64,000 bases of DNA from Polytrichum commune (GCA_950295325.1 OX485803.1:75531554-75595553); one strand, 5' to 3'. Shown: positions 1 to 11,480, counted from the first letter of the stretch. Translations and numbers: made by a program. Notes: a model not told the origin generated them from the sequence alone.

Positions 1-1467
1 TTCCCTTGAGGTAACATTATGCCAATTGAACAACACATTCAAACTATGGTAGAGAAAATATATTTATATATTAACTATTATGAAATTTCTATATTTCATC
101 ATATGGAGTGATCAACTTTTATTGCATTTTGTTGAACAATGTAAGATACATATATTGTTGAAAATACCAAACCCATTAATTCAGAGTACTCTACCTATAT
201 GAATGTGACAGCAGACATGCAATTTTTGGATGCGATTTCTTTACACATGTCAAAAAAATTATTTGTTGATGTTCAAACTAGTCCTGTAATTTTAATAATA
301 ATGGATGAAACCACTAAAAAGTATTTTTTGGATTTGAATTTCATAGATCATACAGCTAATTGAGTGTATGAATGGTACGCTCAATTAACAATTCAAATGA
401 AGGTAATTCAAATATTATTGGAAGCATTTTGTGACGAAGCTTGAATTATTTTACAAATACATAATGTTCGGTGGTTATCTCGAGAGAAAATTATGAACCG
501 CTTGGTTTATTGTATGTCAACCATTCTTGAAGCATGAGAAATTGATGAGCCTATTTCATATCACACTATGACATCATTCCAATTTCAAATTTTTATTTGT
601 TTCCTAGCAGATGTTCTTCTTAAGTTGAACAAACTTAATAATTATATTTTAATATGATTATGTGGACATCACCGCAATTGCCTGCACATTGGATGTGACA
701 ATTACAATGTAAAGGCGTCAATGCTTGGAATTGCATTTGGAAGAGATCTAAGCATTTAGGAAAGTTTCTTCGTGAGGGAGTACCAACATGTATATATGAT
801 GACATATATCAATTTTTTTGGTATAGAAAAAAAAATCCATTTACTTCATGGAGAGAGCATGTTTGGATGTCAACGTGTTGGTATGATTGAGGCATATAAA
901 ATCCTTGGTGCGGAATATGTTCAGAAATTGATTGACAGTTTGAATGTCCATTTTTCCGATTTGCCTATTTTCAGTGCCACAAGATTATTTAGTCCCAAAC
1001 ATTACCCTTTGGATGAGATTGAGAGGAGTCAACTCACTAAGCAATGGTTTGACAGATTACTTGTGAGGTTTTATTGGAACAATGACATAGCATACCGATG
1101 CAAGGAAAACTACTGGAATTTGTAAAAACTTTGATAAAGGCATGCGAATGGAAAAGAATGCACATAGCATGGTTGTTTTGTGGCACCAATCGGGAGTTCG
1201 TGCAAAATTGGCCTATAATGATGAAATTGTGGCAAAGGCTACTCATTATTCATGTAAGCACAGTTGTATGTGAACATGGATTCCAAACATGATTGGATGA
1301 AAAGTGATTGCAGAAGTCGATAGAAACTTGAAACATTGGATTCATTGATGCGAGTGTCATTATGAGGTCTTCCGATGGAAAATATGGATTGGGCTAGAAT
1401 TTTTTATATTTGGAAATCAACCAAAAACCGGAGGGCTTTGCCTTTGGAGCTAGATGATGATTTCTAA
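1..1467 (+). pseudogene. decayed hAT-family transposase
   Basis: Broken plus-strand reading frames spell the core and C-terminal dimerisation region of a plant hAT transposase of the zinc-finger-MYM/862-like kind. Near 295 there is an Ile-rich strand followed by MDETT, the first catalytic Asp context. At 772-1125 a 117-residue frame carries LTKQWFDRL. At ~1200-1467 the frame reads WPIMMKLWQRLL, then STVVCEHGF, then (after shifts) MENMDWARIFYIWKSTKNRR and a stop at 1465-1467. This matches the hAT C-terminal block ending in an acidic tail (ELDDDF). Several stops and frameshifts separate the pieces, so no full protein can be made. The 5' end lies outside the window. The family call is from remembered motif patterns; I see no TIR or 8-bp target duplication here. 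Confidence 0.7.
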
Positions 1468-1667
1468 ATAATTTTAGTGCATCATTTTATTGCATGTACT
1501 TCTTCAATACAGTGAGACATCATATTACTTTCATATTTAATACAAAACACCTCATATCAAAGTACACAAACTTATTTGCAAAAAAGTTTGAAAATTTGAG
1601 TAATGTGTGATTATTTTGAAGCCCTTCACATTGAAATGCATGTGCACACTACAAACTTGAACACTGC

Positions 1668-2108
1668 ATCCGCCTATCCCAATGCACCTACAAGAACTTG
1701 CCTCCAGAGATTTTCAAGTAGGTTTTAGTTAAGTAGTTTTCACACATGTTCATTGTTTTATCTATCAAGCAATGACATGTTGAATAGTTTTTGTCCCATC
1801 CCCAAATGCCTTACTACTCATCTATCTTACCATTTGTTTTTGTTAATGAAGCTCCTCATGCAATCATAGCTAAGACTAAAAGCAACCAATCACAAGGGCG
1901 GGAGGCAACACTTCTAAAGGTCCTACATTCTTTTACTTCATGTCTAGATCCCGATGGGAGGATCAGTGTTTAAGGCTTAAAATCTCCACTTTCAAATCAT
2001 GCCACATCATTTGCCAACTAGGCTCAGGACTAGATAGTGTCGATGGTATGAAGGCCGTGTTTTTAGAACCAACTTTTAGGCTTTGCTGAGTCAAGTGGGA
2101 AGGGGGCA
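1668..2108. mobile_element. truncated MITE, TGCCCCC-end family
   Basis: This stretch matches, in inverted orientation, the complete element at 34366-34887. Its right end reads GTGGGAAGGGGGCA and is followed by TTA. The opposite terminus expected near 1600 is missing, so this copy is truncated. The short reading frame inside (1791-1973) is a shadow of the repeat. The TTA flank suggests a PIF/Harbinger-type MITE. Confidence 0.6.
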
Positions 2109-2883
2109 TTAAACTGATTTAGGGGCTTTTGGAAGCTAAATCTGGTGTCAAATCAACTCCAAAGAGTAAGCAACTTTTGAGCGAAATTGTCGTCGAGTAG
2201 CAATGCAAGTTGGACTTGGGTGGAATGCCAGTTATCCTGATATTAAATTAGTGTATAAACAACTCTTTGTCAACTTGTCTTCCATCATCAAAGGGCCATA
2301 TTCTCAGCTTTACTGGCCTATGAAAAGCGACATAGTAAGGGCCACTTCACACACGAGCCAAGAGCCATGACCATGAAATTGTGACAGCCCTAAAGAAAGT
2401 GTCCGAAGGCCGTCCCAAAACACACCTCCAAAATCATGTGGTGTGGTCTCGGACCCTGAAGTGTAGTGTGAAGTCATATGTGACCAGACCCTCGACCAAA
2501 TGCTATTTCAATGAATTTCTATTCATGTAGGTCTTCACACATGATAAAATAGAATGAACCAACAGATGTGAGCATTCGGAGTGCCATGGTCTCCTGGTTT
2601 TGTGTTAGGGCCACTTCACACACGAGCCAAGAGCCGTGACCATGAAATGGTGAGGGCCTTTGACTTTCATCCAAAGGCCGTACCATGGGTGTTGGGCTGC
2701 CCGTTTTGTGTGGGGCCGGGTCCTCAAACATAGTGTGAAGTGAGAATGGACCATGTTGAGGGACCGTTGAATATTTTATTAGTGGAAAAAGAGGGGCAGC
2801 CCTACCACACTAGTTACATATCTTCATTCTCTCTTTTCTCACTCTCTTTTCGAGTTATACATTGGAGAGGAAGGAAAGAGAGC

Positions 2884-4290
2884 ATGATGGATCACATTGA
2901 GAGAAGAAGAAGGATTCTTGTTGCATTAGCTTTATATTGGTGCTTGCACATGATTGTGCAACATGTGCTTGATATGCAAGCATTGGCACTAAACGGAGAA
3001 TGGGAAAATGCCCTGATTTTGAGCATTTGCTTTGAGGGTATGAAGATAAGCGATCGTAGTGTGTGGGCATTTGAGAGAAATGTAGGGTTTACGGATAGGT
3101 TGTTATTGGGTTCATTCACGGAAAAAATGTTTAAACAAAGAACTCGTGTATGTCACAATACATTCAAGTTTCTTTGTGAGAGGTTAGGTTCATATTTGCA
3201 GAGGAAGAATATACAAATGAGAGAGACAATTTCAGTTGAAAGTAGAATTGCAATGTCATTACAAAGGCTTGGGACTGCAAATACCTTGTGTACCGTAGGA
3301 GAGGTATATGGGGTGGCCGAAAGTACAATTTCAAAAATAGTTCGAAATTTTTGTAGATTGGTTAGAGTTCATTTGCGAGGGACTTTTGTGCAATTTCCAA
3401 GTCCAGCTCGGTTTAGGGTTTTAGCCCAAGAATTTGAGGCTCTTCATGGAATTCCTCATATTATAGGCGCAATTGACGGGTCTCACATTCCAATTCTTGC
3501 ACCTGTAATTGGGGAAGAAGATTATTATTGTAGAAAATCATTTCATTCCGCTTTATTACAAGGTATAGTAGATACAAAATGTGTGTTTTGGGATTACGAA
3601 TTTGGATGGGCAGAAAGTATGCATGATTGGACATTATTTCAGTTGACAAAAGTTGGAAGAGATTGCATTAAAGGGAAATTCTTACCTTATAAGCTGATCG
3701 GAGATTGTGCATATCCAGTGCGGCCATGGATTTACTGTCCATTCAAAGGGTGTGCAGAAGGATTAGAAGGCTACAAAACAAATTGGAATTTTATTCAAAG
3801 TTCTATCCACATGTGTGTAGAACGTGCTTTCGGAATCTTGAAGGGAAGATGAAGAATCATTATGAGAAGATCCGATATACCATTACGGCATATGGCTGAT
3901 ATAGTAGCTACATGTATTACTCTACACAATATGTGTACTATTGGAAAAGACAAATTTGATATAGAATGGATAGAAGAAGCTGAAAGAGAATTGGGTAGAC
4001 GTATAGAGAATAGATCATTGAGAGAAGGACAAGAAATGAGGGCCGAATTAGCAGCTATAGGTGAGGTCATAAATATTAGTATTACAGAAAATGAAACAAG
4101 AAGAGTAGAAGTAGTTGATAGAGATACTGAAATTTTCTTGATAAAAGAAAATGAAAAAGATGAAGATTTATTGATAGAAGCTACAAATATGCATATAGCA
4201 ATAGCTAAATCCCTGTGGCAAATCAAACTGCAGAAAAATTCTAACCTGGAATTCCAGGATATGGATACTAATTCTGATATGAGTATGTAA
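2884..4290 (+). pseudogene. HARBI1/ALP1-like DDE transposase with one premature stop
   Basis: Harbinger transposases cut and paste their element using a DDE nuclease fold. The frame runs from Met at 2884 to a stop at 4288-4290, interrupted once by TGA at 3850-3852. The family normally reads ILKGRW-RIIMRR at this point, so TGG to TGA (Trp to stop) explains the break. The reading frame continues unshifted for 145 further codons. Visible catalytic contexts are GAIDGSHI (Asp at 3475), SMHDWTLF (Asp at 3625) and VERAFG (Glu at 3820). LIGDCAYP near 3700 is another family block. The C-terminus is Glu/Arg-rich. An upstream extension of the frame to 2740 exists, but the Met at 2884 fits better because it leaves the terminal region as leader. 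As it stands the protein would lose its last part but keep all three acidic residues. Translation past the stop cannot be judged. Confidence 0.88.
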
Positions 4291-5553
4291 CTATAACTTC
4301 TGTACTAAGGTTGCCATATGAGCATCCATATTTTTCAGTAAATCTGTTGTTGCCTGAAAAGATGCAATCAAATTTGAAGAATTACTAACTATCTGTTCTA
4401 GGAAGCCTTCCATTTTGTCTTGAAATTTCTTCTTCTTGTCCTTTGTAGCACTTGCAGGTGAATTTTGTTGTGTGGTTTGCATATTGTTGTGGTCTTCATC
4501 CTCTTGAGCACTTGCTGCCATCTGATTTATCACACTTGCACGCTGTCCATTCCACATGTCCATCTGCTCATAATACTGACACTCTCGTCTTTCATGTCCT
4601 GATATTTCATTTGACCTCTTATCATTCTTGTACTCCATCAGCAAAACTTTGTATTTCTTCTTGCAGGCCAGCCAAGTTCTTCCAAAATTCCGCAATGTAG
4701 AAACCATACGAGCATGTAACTTGATCCAAGCATTCATTCATGTTTACATACAACCAGTAGAATTTCAGAATATTACAACAGTACAGTACAAAGAGAATAA
4801 ATACTATGTGGCATCCATTCCTGTTTACATACAACCAGTAGAATTTCAGAATATTACAACAGTACAGTACAAAGAGAATAAGTACTATGTGACATCTAGT
4901 TTATACACTTGAGGGAATGAGTACTCTAGGCTATCCAATCCTCTACGGTTGTCCTATACCCTAGAGGTCCCGGGCTCGATTCCCGAGGTAGCCAAAACGC
5001 CTAAGTCCTTCAATGGGGGGAAAGGGGGGCCCGGGGCAGGCGGCTAAGGCGAAGGCCTTTAAAAAGGTCCAATTGGCCCAATCTGTATCTGAACTTTTGC
5101 ATTTTGATTGAACTAACAAATATTAATGAATATAGTGTACAAATAATATCAATACATACCTTGCTTTCTTGCTGATTTTGCAAATTCCTCCTCCATCTCA
5201 CCGCGAATGACGATGAGAGTTTCGATCTCATAATCTCGCCATTTAATAGGGGCCTCTTCTTCACCTTCCGAATCTCCCAAATCTATTTCATCTACTTTTG
5301 CTTCTTTTTTTTGTGCTCCTTTCGATTTTGTAGCCACTGCCCTACCTCTCTTCTTCTTTCCAATTTCATCTTCTTTCCTACTCACATCTTCTGCCTCTTC
5401 TCTCATGCTCATTTCTCTACTACCCTCTATATGTTGCGGCATTTGAGTTCCAATCACTTCTACATCTTCTTCATTGAACAACTGAAAATTGTTGAAATTT
5501 CTACTTCCTAATGAGGGTCCGTGCAATCCGAATTGTGGTTGACTCCACGACAT
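4291..5553 (-). CDS. Myb/SANT-like (trihelix-type) Harbinger partner protein, two exons
   Basis: Plant PIF/Harbinger elements encode a second protein with a Myb/SANT-like domain that helps bring the transposase to the ends. Exon 1 (5553 to 5160) encodes an acidic and lysine-rich N-terminus, then WRDYEIETLIVIRGEMEEEF, the first helix of the domain. It ends at a GTATGT donor. Exon 2 (about 4737 to 4291) continues with RTWLACKKKYKVLLMEYK and HERRECQYYEQMD, the domain's end, then a Gln/Ser linker and a C-terminal amphipathic segment that may be a coiled coil. The exact 3' splice site is unclear because the ~420-bp intron carries a tandem duplication and a tRNA-like stretch. The stop lies 3' to 3' against the transposase gene. 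No frameshift is seen within the exons. Confidence 0.75.
4741..4902. repeat. 81-bp tandem duplication
   Basis: Two adjacent near-identical 81-bp units (4741-4821 and 4822-4902) begin TGTTTACATACAACCAG. They lie in the intron of the Myb-like gene and differ at only a few bases, so the duplication is recent. Confidence 0.85.
4921..4994 (+). repeat. possible tRNA-like (SINE-type) fragment
   Basis: GGGCTCGATTCCC at 4971-4983 resembles a polymerase III B box inside a T-arm stem (CCCGGGCTCGATTCCCGAGG). A possible but poor A-box-like stretch lies ~40 bp upstream. No full cloverleaf can be drawn, so this is at most a decayed tRNA or tRNA-derived SINE head. Confidence 0.22.
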
Positions 5554-5847
5554 CCAAGGAGAATTTTGGCTTCATTGCTGGGTTTCGGAACCACTTCCAT
5601 CTTGCGAGAATCCTGCCATCTTGCGAAAAAAATTGACAAAAAAAAATTCAATCAAAAAATCTCTCTACCTCTCTCACACATACAACACACTTCAAGAACT
5701 TCTGGGCATTTCAAAGAAACGGCCATCTTCCTCTTATCCCCTAAACTGCCCTGAAAAAGTTACTGTTGAAAAAAATATTAAAATAATACTGCCATCCTAC
5801 TCGCTGACTGCTGGCAGCTGTCTGACTGTTGTTTTGGGTTCTGACTG

Positions 5848-5920
5848 CCATGGTCTGCCGGAATTTGCATCAGGCCTACCTCTTGGAGGTGGGCCTGACG
5901 CAAATTCCGGCAGACCATGG
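5848..5920. repeat. subterminal hairpin of the Harbinger element
   Basis: Arms of about 30 bp beginning CCATGGTCTGCCGGAATTTG read as near-perfect inverse complements around a short GC-rich loop. A degraded version of the same hairpin lies inside the short element at 32056-32392. It therefore belongs to the transposon family and may be a transposase or host-factor site. The function is inference. Confidence 0.75.
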
Positions 5921-6733
5921 AGCCTTATCCATAGCCTGCCATGTAGGACTCCATGTAGACTTTTCATCCACGAACTTTTCTTTGGGCCTTTAGGCCTTCA
6001 CCTCCTAGTGTGAAGCGAACTTGGACGGTCTCCGCCTTTTCGACCAATGAGAGCTCTTACATCGTCATGGTCATGGGCCTTCAGCCTTGTGTGTGAAGTG
6101 GCCCTTAGACTTACTTTCAAAAGATGGTTTTTGAAAATAGTCCAAGTGACCATGAAACATGATCCATTGGATGCCATGTGGGAATCCATGTACACTTTAT
6201 ATCCATCTTGCATTCACATACTCCGTCGGTCCCTCAAGCGTAGTGTGAAGCGAACTTGGACCGGCTCCGCCTCTTCCACCAATGAGAGTGCTTGAAGTAT
6301 AATGGTCACGGGCTCTCAGTGTCGTGTGTGAAGTAGCCCTAAGAGTTGGTTCGGCACATGATCACCAACTAGGCTGATTTTATTACAAAGAGTTTTCACG
6401 TTGTGCATCCCAAGGTCCAATCGACACAACGACAACTCAAACAAGAATCAAAAACTAACCCAAAAAACCACAACACGTCCCAATTCTTAAGTTCAAAATA
6501 CGGGAAAAGTCTAATCGACACCAAGAAAATTTGTAAAAACGTCGCAGAACCTTAAAGGTTTTTACTCGGCCATCCACATGTGAGTGGAAACAAGGAGGTT
6601 ATGTGATATGTTTCCCACCCTAATCCAACCGAGCTCTTTGTGTGCACTCAACCCGGCCCACTTCAAGGTTCCTAGCTTCCCATCCAATAAGTTATGACTC
6701 CGAGTGTCATTTCAAACCAAATCCATCAACTTA

Positions 6734-7266
6734 GGGCCGCTTTACACCTAGAGGCCGGGCCAATTTCCCTTGAGGCCGATTGCACAAAATTTCAACCTTT
6801 TTTGGGTTGGAGGCCGGCCTCTACTACACATTATAATAAGATTATACCGGGGGCCAATTTTCCCATATGTAAAGGCCCTCGGGCCAAGAAGCCAAGCTGA
6901 TTCAAAAAAATTAGCCTAATCCAACGGATGTAGCATAATCTAAGATAGAGCCTTTAGATTCCACATAATCCAATGGATCTAGTTCACTTTAAAAAATTAT
7001 ACTTTATTTAAGAAGATTTTTTTAGTGGAATATGACATTGGCCTCTAGGCCAAGAATTGGCCTTCCATTTTGGGTGCACCCAATTCAACGAGCTCGGGCC
7101 GTGTCATAACACACATTTTTTAATTTAAAAAATCATACCACCAAATCGGCCCGGCCTCTAGATGTAAAGGGGTTGGGGCCGATTTGAGCCTTTTGACCAA
7201 TCACAAATGAGGATTTCAAGCCTCTTACACAACGAATTGGCCCGGCCTCTAAGTGTAAAGCGGCCC
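6734..7266. mobile_element. MITE, family B (GGGCCGCTTTACACC ends)
   Basis: A 533-bp non-coding element. Terminal inverted repeats start GGGCCGCTTTACACCTAGAG, with TTA target duplications at 6731-6733 and 7267-7269. A second copy in the other orientation is at 61914-62450. End sequence and TTA target point to Harbinger-type mobilisation. Short frames inside are shadows. Confidence 0.85.
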
Positions 7267-7269
7267 TTA

Positions 7270-8009
7270 GACCATGCACTATTGCACTCCGTAGAGCGAC
7301 AAGTGGAAGCTCATGTACAAATTTATATGCAATCTTTGTCCATATTCACATAATTATATGTCAATTTAATATGTGATCATTGCCCCCGTGTGTCAGTTAT
7401 AGAAAGAAAACAAAAGAAACGTTGGGTGATAGTTATGACATGCGATGTTTGTTTGCCGACTTCCAAGCCATGATCATGTGATCATGGGGCCCGGAGGTGG
7501 TAAACTGCATGTTTGTAATAGCTGGACCATTTGTTAGTGTTAGGTTTAATGTGTAAAGTAGGGTTTATCTAGGGGGGGTGCTTCTTCTTTTTTCTCCAAT
7601 TTTCTTTTGTTAAGGATAATATGTGTGAGGTATTTAATGGCATTTTGTGAGAGGTTTTTCATTTGTTTTTTGATTGTGTTGCAGGATATTGAGGTTGGTG
7701 AGTTGTGTTTTGGTTAGTGTGTGTATGGAACCATGTATACCAATTGTGATGATGATGGGGAGGGGGGGGGGTGGTGCTCCAACCTTTTTGGCTTCATATT
7801 AGTTGTAGTATTGCATATTTGTTTGGCGTTCTTGTTACATATGCTTCGGAAAATTTGTTGTTGCAGAATGTGAATTTGAGGGGTATAAATGATGGTTTGG
7901 CATGCGGGGGTGCTCTTAGGATGCATAGGATGTCGCCCGAAGTCTGGCCAGGCATTTACATTATGGTAGATAGCAAGTGCATGGGATGAGCCATAATGGT
8001 ATGGTGTTA
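7270..8009. other. no supported gene
   Basis: AT-rich sequence with a G-run near 7757. The longest frames (70-72 residues) overlap on opposite strands and resemble nothing I know. I see no element boundary before 8010. Confidence 0.5.
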
Positions 8010-9371
8010 CACCCTAACCTTGATAATGTCACACCCTCCGTTTCACCAAAAAGTGTGATATAAACAAGGTGTGACATACTTGATAATGTCACATTTTGTG
8101 CATAATGTGATATTATCAAAAAATATGTAGAAAATCAAAATATAATTACAATTTTTCAAAAAATAACAAATACGAGACTTCAATGTTTTTGAATGTAAAA
8201 TCTAATTCAAAATTGTGAATAACAACAAGAGCACATCATAATGTGTCATTGAGATCAGGTAAAGACCTCTCACTAGAGACAAAGAAGCTTCTAATGTCAC
8301 ATTGTTTTGTTGATGTTAAATGTGCAACACCAATTCTAATGAGTTTGTCATGCTTCATTGGTACTACACAAAGAGGAACGTATCTTCATAGATTTTTAGC
8401 GCTACATATGCTTGGAAATAAGGCGTGGAGAGGAACCCATTGATATCATCTGTGTTTGAGATGGAGAAGCTTCAGACTTACAAATGTCAGTGTCTACAGA
8501 ACCAAGATAAATCAAATTTTCTATAGCAGGGTTCACCATCTTCCAGACCCGTAGGTATTCTTCACTTTTAAGAGTATCATGAAACTTCTTAGAATTTACA
8601 ATCTTGAAGGTGTGTCTAATGCGAAAGCATGCAACTCCATCAAATTGCTTCTCGGAAATGTTTTACCAGCTCTAAATCTTCAAGGTTAAGAGGCATTTAT
8701 CGACATTGGAAATGGCTACTGAAGGAATGCAACCAAGGTGCTTACCATGTGTGCGCCATCTTCAACGGCAGCCACAAAATCCTCAGGAACCACCGATTGA
8801 TCAACTTCCACCTCACAATGCAATTCTCTGAAAATGCCACATAATGAATGCCAACAGTCTAAGTTTGAAACAGAGAAATCAATTACAAGGTCTTCAACAC
8901 TGAACTGATTCAACAAGCCTCAAAGCTTCAAAAGTACCATTTAGGAAGAAACCTTGTGGATGCAGCAGTTTGTTGAGGAGAGCGGCAAGAAGATGAGGGG
9001 CAGAGCGGTGTGTGGAGCGGCGAGAGGAGAGAGCATACGATGCAGGCGGAGCTGCGAGAAGTTGATCTGCGAGAGAAACCGTTGCTTCTTCGGCACATGA
9101 GATTCAAGATTCAAGAACCCAAGATTCAAGCGGAAGCAGGTGAAGATGCCGACGTCATCCATAGAATTTGTTGTCCATCTAGCCTTTTTTCATCCATGTT
9201 ACTTGTTATTATCACACTTACACTACAAATTTTGAAAAAAAAATGTGACATTATCAAGGGTGATAGTGATAATAACGAGGGAGTTTTACACTATGGAAAT
9301 CGGTTTCAAACTTTTAGGTGACAATATCAAGGTGTTCTATTAACAAGTGTGATATTATCAAGGTTAGGGTG
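8010..9371. mobile_element. 1.36-kb TIR element flanked by TA, no transposase
   Basis: The ends read CACCCTAACCTTGATAATGT and the inverse (ATTATCAAGGTTAGGGTG), flanked by TA on both sides. Further inside, TGTCACATTATC-like motifs recur on both flanks. The TA flank suggests a Tc1/mariner-type non-autonomous element. The interior (~8240-9000) contains short frames, for example 8716-8916 on the minus strand, that look more codon-like than the flanks. They match nothing I recognise and may be captured sequence. Confidence 0.65.
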
Positions 9372-10039
9372 TATCCGGTGTGCGTCTCTTTAGGGTACCG
9401 GCGTTAATCAATGAAAAAACATGTGTGTAGGATGTGCCATAAGGATGTTGGCTAATGCACATGTGGCTTTATTATGTTTGTTGGTGCGTAGGTTGTTAAT
9501 GTGGCCATTAGTGCAGGATGATAAAAGGCAGAGGCGTGTGTCATTTTCTATTAGGTTGCAGAGGTTGCACAAATGGTGAAAAAACCATGTTTAAGTACAT
9601 GTTAATTTTCTTCTATAATTACCCATGTATTTTTCCATTTCTAGATTTTAGTATAAATGATATATTAATCTGAGATAGTTGATTGCACCAATGTGCCCTT
9701 GGCTTTGTAAAGAGACTAAAATGGGATACTTTATGCAAAACCATTGTTGATGGTTGCGCCTATGCTTGTGCACCGCACAAGGTCCAATTAAAATGAACTC
9801 AATGTCATATTATTGATTGGGTATCTATTGTGATGTTTGTGGCAAACGCAAATGCATGTATTGAGGTCGAGAGATTTCCCACACCCTTATCCTTGCATAT
9901 GAAGTAACAGTTGGAATCCTAAATAACTTGAAATAAACCTATGTTTATCTTAATTAAACTTATTTGAGACACCTAGATGATAGAAAATTTACCTTTTCAG
10001 TCTTCCCTATCATTCATATCATAAACAAAATTGATTTAC

Positions 10040-10680
10040 ATGTACTTTGATGAATCTCATGTGTGGTAACTTTTGTAATGACACTTCCAATGAATGAATC
10101 TCAAAACACTATTATCATCCCAACTTACTTTTAGCTCAGCCACTTTTAGTTTAATATATTTTGCATCCCAACATGTTCGTAATGATATATTATCATGAAT
10201 GTCAGAAATTTGAATGAGAAATGACTTAGTAACACTAGTAGAAAACATGGTAAAAAAGAACCGCAGTCGTTTTCCCATTGCGGTTCTTTTGACCACCCTG
10301 ATCTGCAGTCACCAAACGGGCATGTAATACACCGTTGGAAAGGTATTTTCAAGACCTATCTAGCGGTATATTATAAGCCCCAAAAATTTCAAAATTACAG
10401 TCGTAAAACCAAAAAAACAAATCCGCAATTGTTTGGTGACTGCAGATCAGGGTGGTCAAAAGAACCGTAATGGGAAAACGACTGCGGTTCTTTTTTACCA
10501 TGTTTTCTACTAGTGTAAGTAACAATAATTGCAATCGTTGTGAATCTCTAATTCCCAACAAAATTTCACAAGATATGACAAATAATGTAGAGTTTACATT
10601 TAGTGTCGGTGACACTACACAAATAATTTACGTTTAGTATTGAGCAAGACAAAGGGAATTGGTGACACTAAATACAATAT
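10040..10680. mobile_element. family D MITE copy (decayed), interrupted by a CACTA element
   Basis: Sequence before 10233 and after 10515 matches the ~370-bp family D MITE (compare 52332-52698), including the 3' part with TTAGTATTGAGCAAGAC and the terminal CACTAAATA. The left boundary is decayed and approximate. Confidence 0.55.
10233..10515. mobile_element. small CACTA (En/Spm-type) element with 85-bp TIRs
   Basis: A 283-bp element beginning CACTAGTAGAAAACATGG, the typical plant CACTA terminus, and ending in its inverse complement. The terminal repeats (10233-10317 and 10431-10515) are near perfect over 85 bp. The 3-bp target duplication TAA is at 10230-10232 and 10516-10518. It is non-coding; the open frames on both strands are products of the palindrome. 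Confidence 0.88.
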
Positions 10681-11108
10681 ATGGTGGAGTCTTCATTTAT
10701 GGAGTTTAGAGGAATACTTGAGCCTTTGAGGAGAAGAAGAAGAACTCCAGTCCCCATGTTAGGGGGGGAGGGGGGGGGGGGCGGAGTGAATAGAGTGTTT
10801 GTTCGTAGGACATCCTTAGCCATACCTCAGGGTAGTGGCGTTGGATGTAGTACTAGCCTTTGAGGGAGTTTCAGTCAAGCAATTGGCACAAGATACACAA
10901 GGATCCCAAAAAAGCTCAAGATAACAAACCTTCCATGTTGACGAAAAATAACTTTTTCATGGCTTGTGCAATGCTCCCAATTGACCAATCCAAGGGTCTT
11001 TGGCTACTACGCTTCCATGGCATGTTTGACATTAGATGAATAACTTAATAAAATGTTGATGATTTCGGGACTTAATTTGGCCAAAATTTTGAATATGTAA
11101 AGGAACTA

Positions 11109-11480
11109 CACTAAATATGATATTTGGTATCATATGGTGTTTTATGTCACTATGGTACTTTTTGGATGACACTTCTTATGACCAAGTGAACAAATATTGT
11201 CATGGATGATGGATGAGTTCATTCATTGGCCAAAACACCACCTTCTCTTGTCAGCAACTTGTGATGAGATATTGTCATCACTGATTGAAATTTGGACGGA
11301 AAATCACTTGGTAAGTGACCGTAATTGCAACACTGTAATTCTATAATCACCTTTTTTTTTTTAAAAGGAATGACAAATAACGTTGGGTTAACATTTAGTG
11401 TTGGTGACTCTACACCTTGGTTTACAATTAGTATTGAGCAAGACAATGGTAATTGGTGATACTAAATATCATATTTAGTG
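11109..11480. mobile_element. MITE, family D (CACTAAATATGATATTTAGTG ends, TA flanks)
   Basis: A 372-bp element flanked by TA on each side. The first and last ~21 bp are each almost self-palindromic as well as inverse to each other. Other copies are at 32592-34060 (interrupted), 50315-50670, 52332-52698 and 57298-57668, with a decayed one at 10040-10680. It is non-coding. The TA flank suggests mariner/Stowaway-like mobilisation, although CACTA-type ends cannot be excluded. Confidence 0.8.

Larger units (their letters stand above)
2608..6104. mobile_element. PIF/Harbinger transposon, two-gene, near-autonomous
   Basis: A 3,497-bp element with terminal inverted repeats (GGGCCACTTCACACAC at the left, its complement at the right) and TTA target duplications at 2605-2607 and 6105-6107. 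It carries the two genes that define the superfamily: a DDE transposase (plus strand) and a Myb/SANT-like DNA-binding partner (minus strand), arranged tail to tail. A 73-bp hairpin lies near the right end. Only one nonsense codon in the transposase is evident, so the insertion looks young. Deletion derivatives with the same ends lie at 31155-31677 and 32056-32392. Confidence 0.9.
2339..6339. mobile_element. Harbinger-type MITE (family A) split by the 2608-6104 element
   Basis: Left half 2339-2607 and right half 6105-6339 together make a ~500-bp MITE. Its ends are GGGCCACTTCACACAC and the inverse GTGTGTGAAGTAGCCC, with TAA at 2336-2338 and 6340-6342 as the target duplication. Intact relatives lie at 27348-27848 and 33510-34013. 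The interruption falls at the TTA that is unbroken at 27613-27615 in the intact copy. Confidence 0.88.

Noticed and set aside
4921..4994. Functional tRNA gene
   Set aside because: Only a T-arm-like stretch is convincing; acceptor and anticodon stems do not pair, so it is kept only as a low-confidence tRNA-like fragment.
10057..10637. Overlapping frames on both strands sharing GKRLRFFFTMFSTSV
   Set aside because: The same peptide appears twice because it lies in both arms of the CACTA mini-element.
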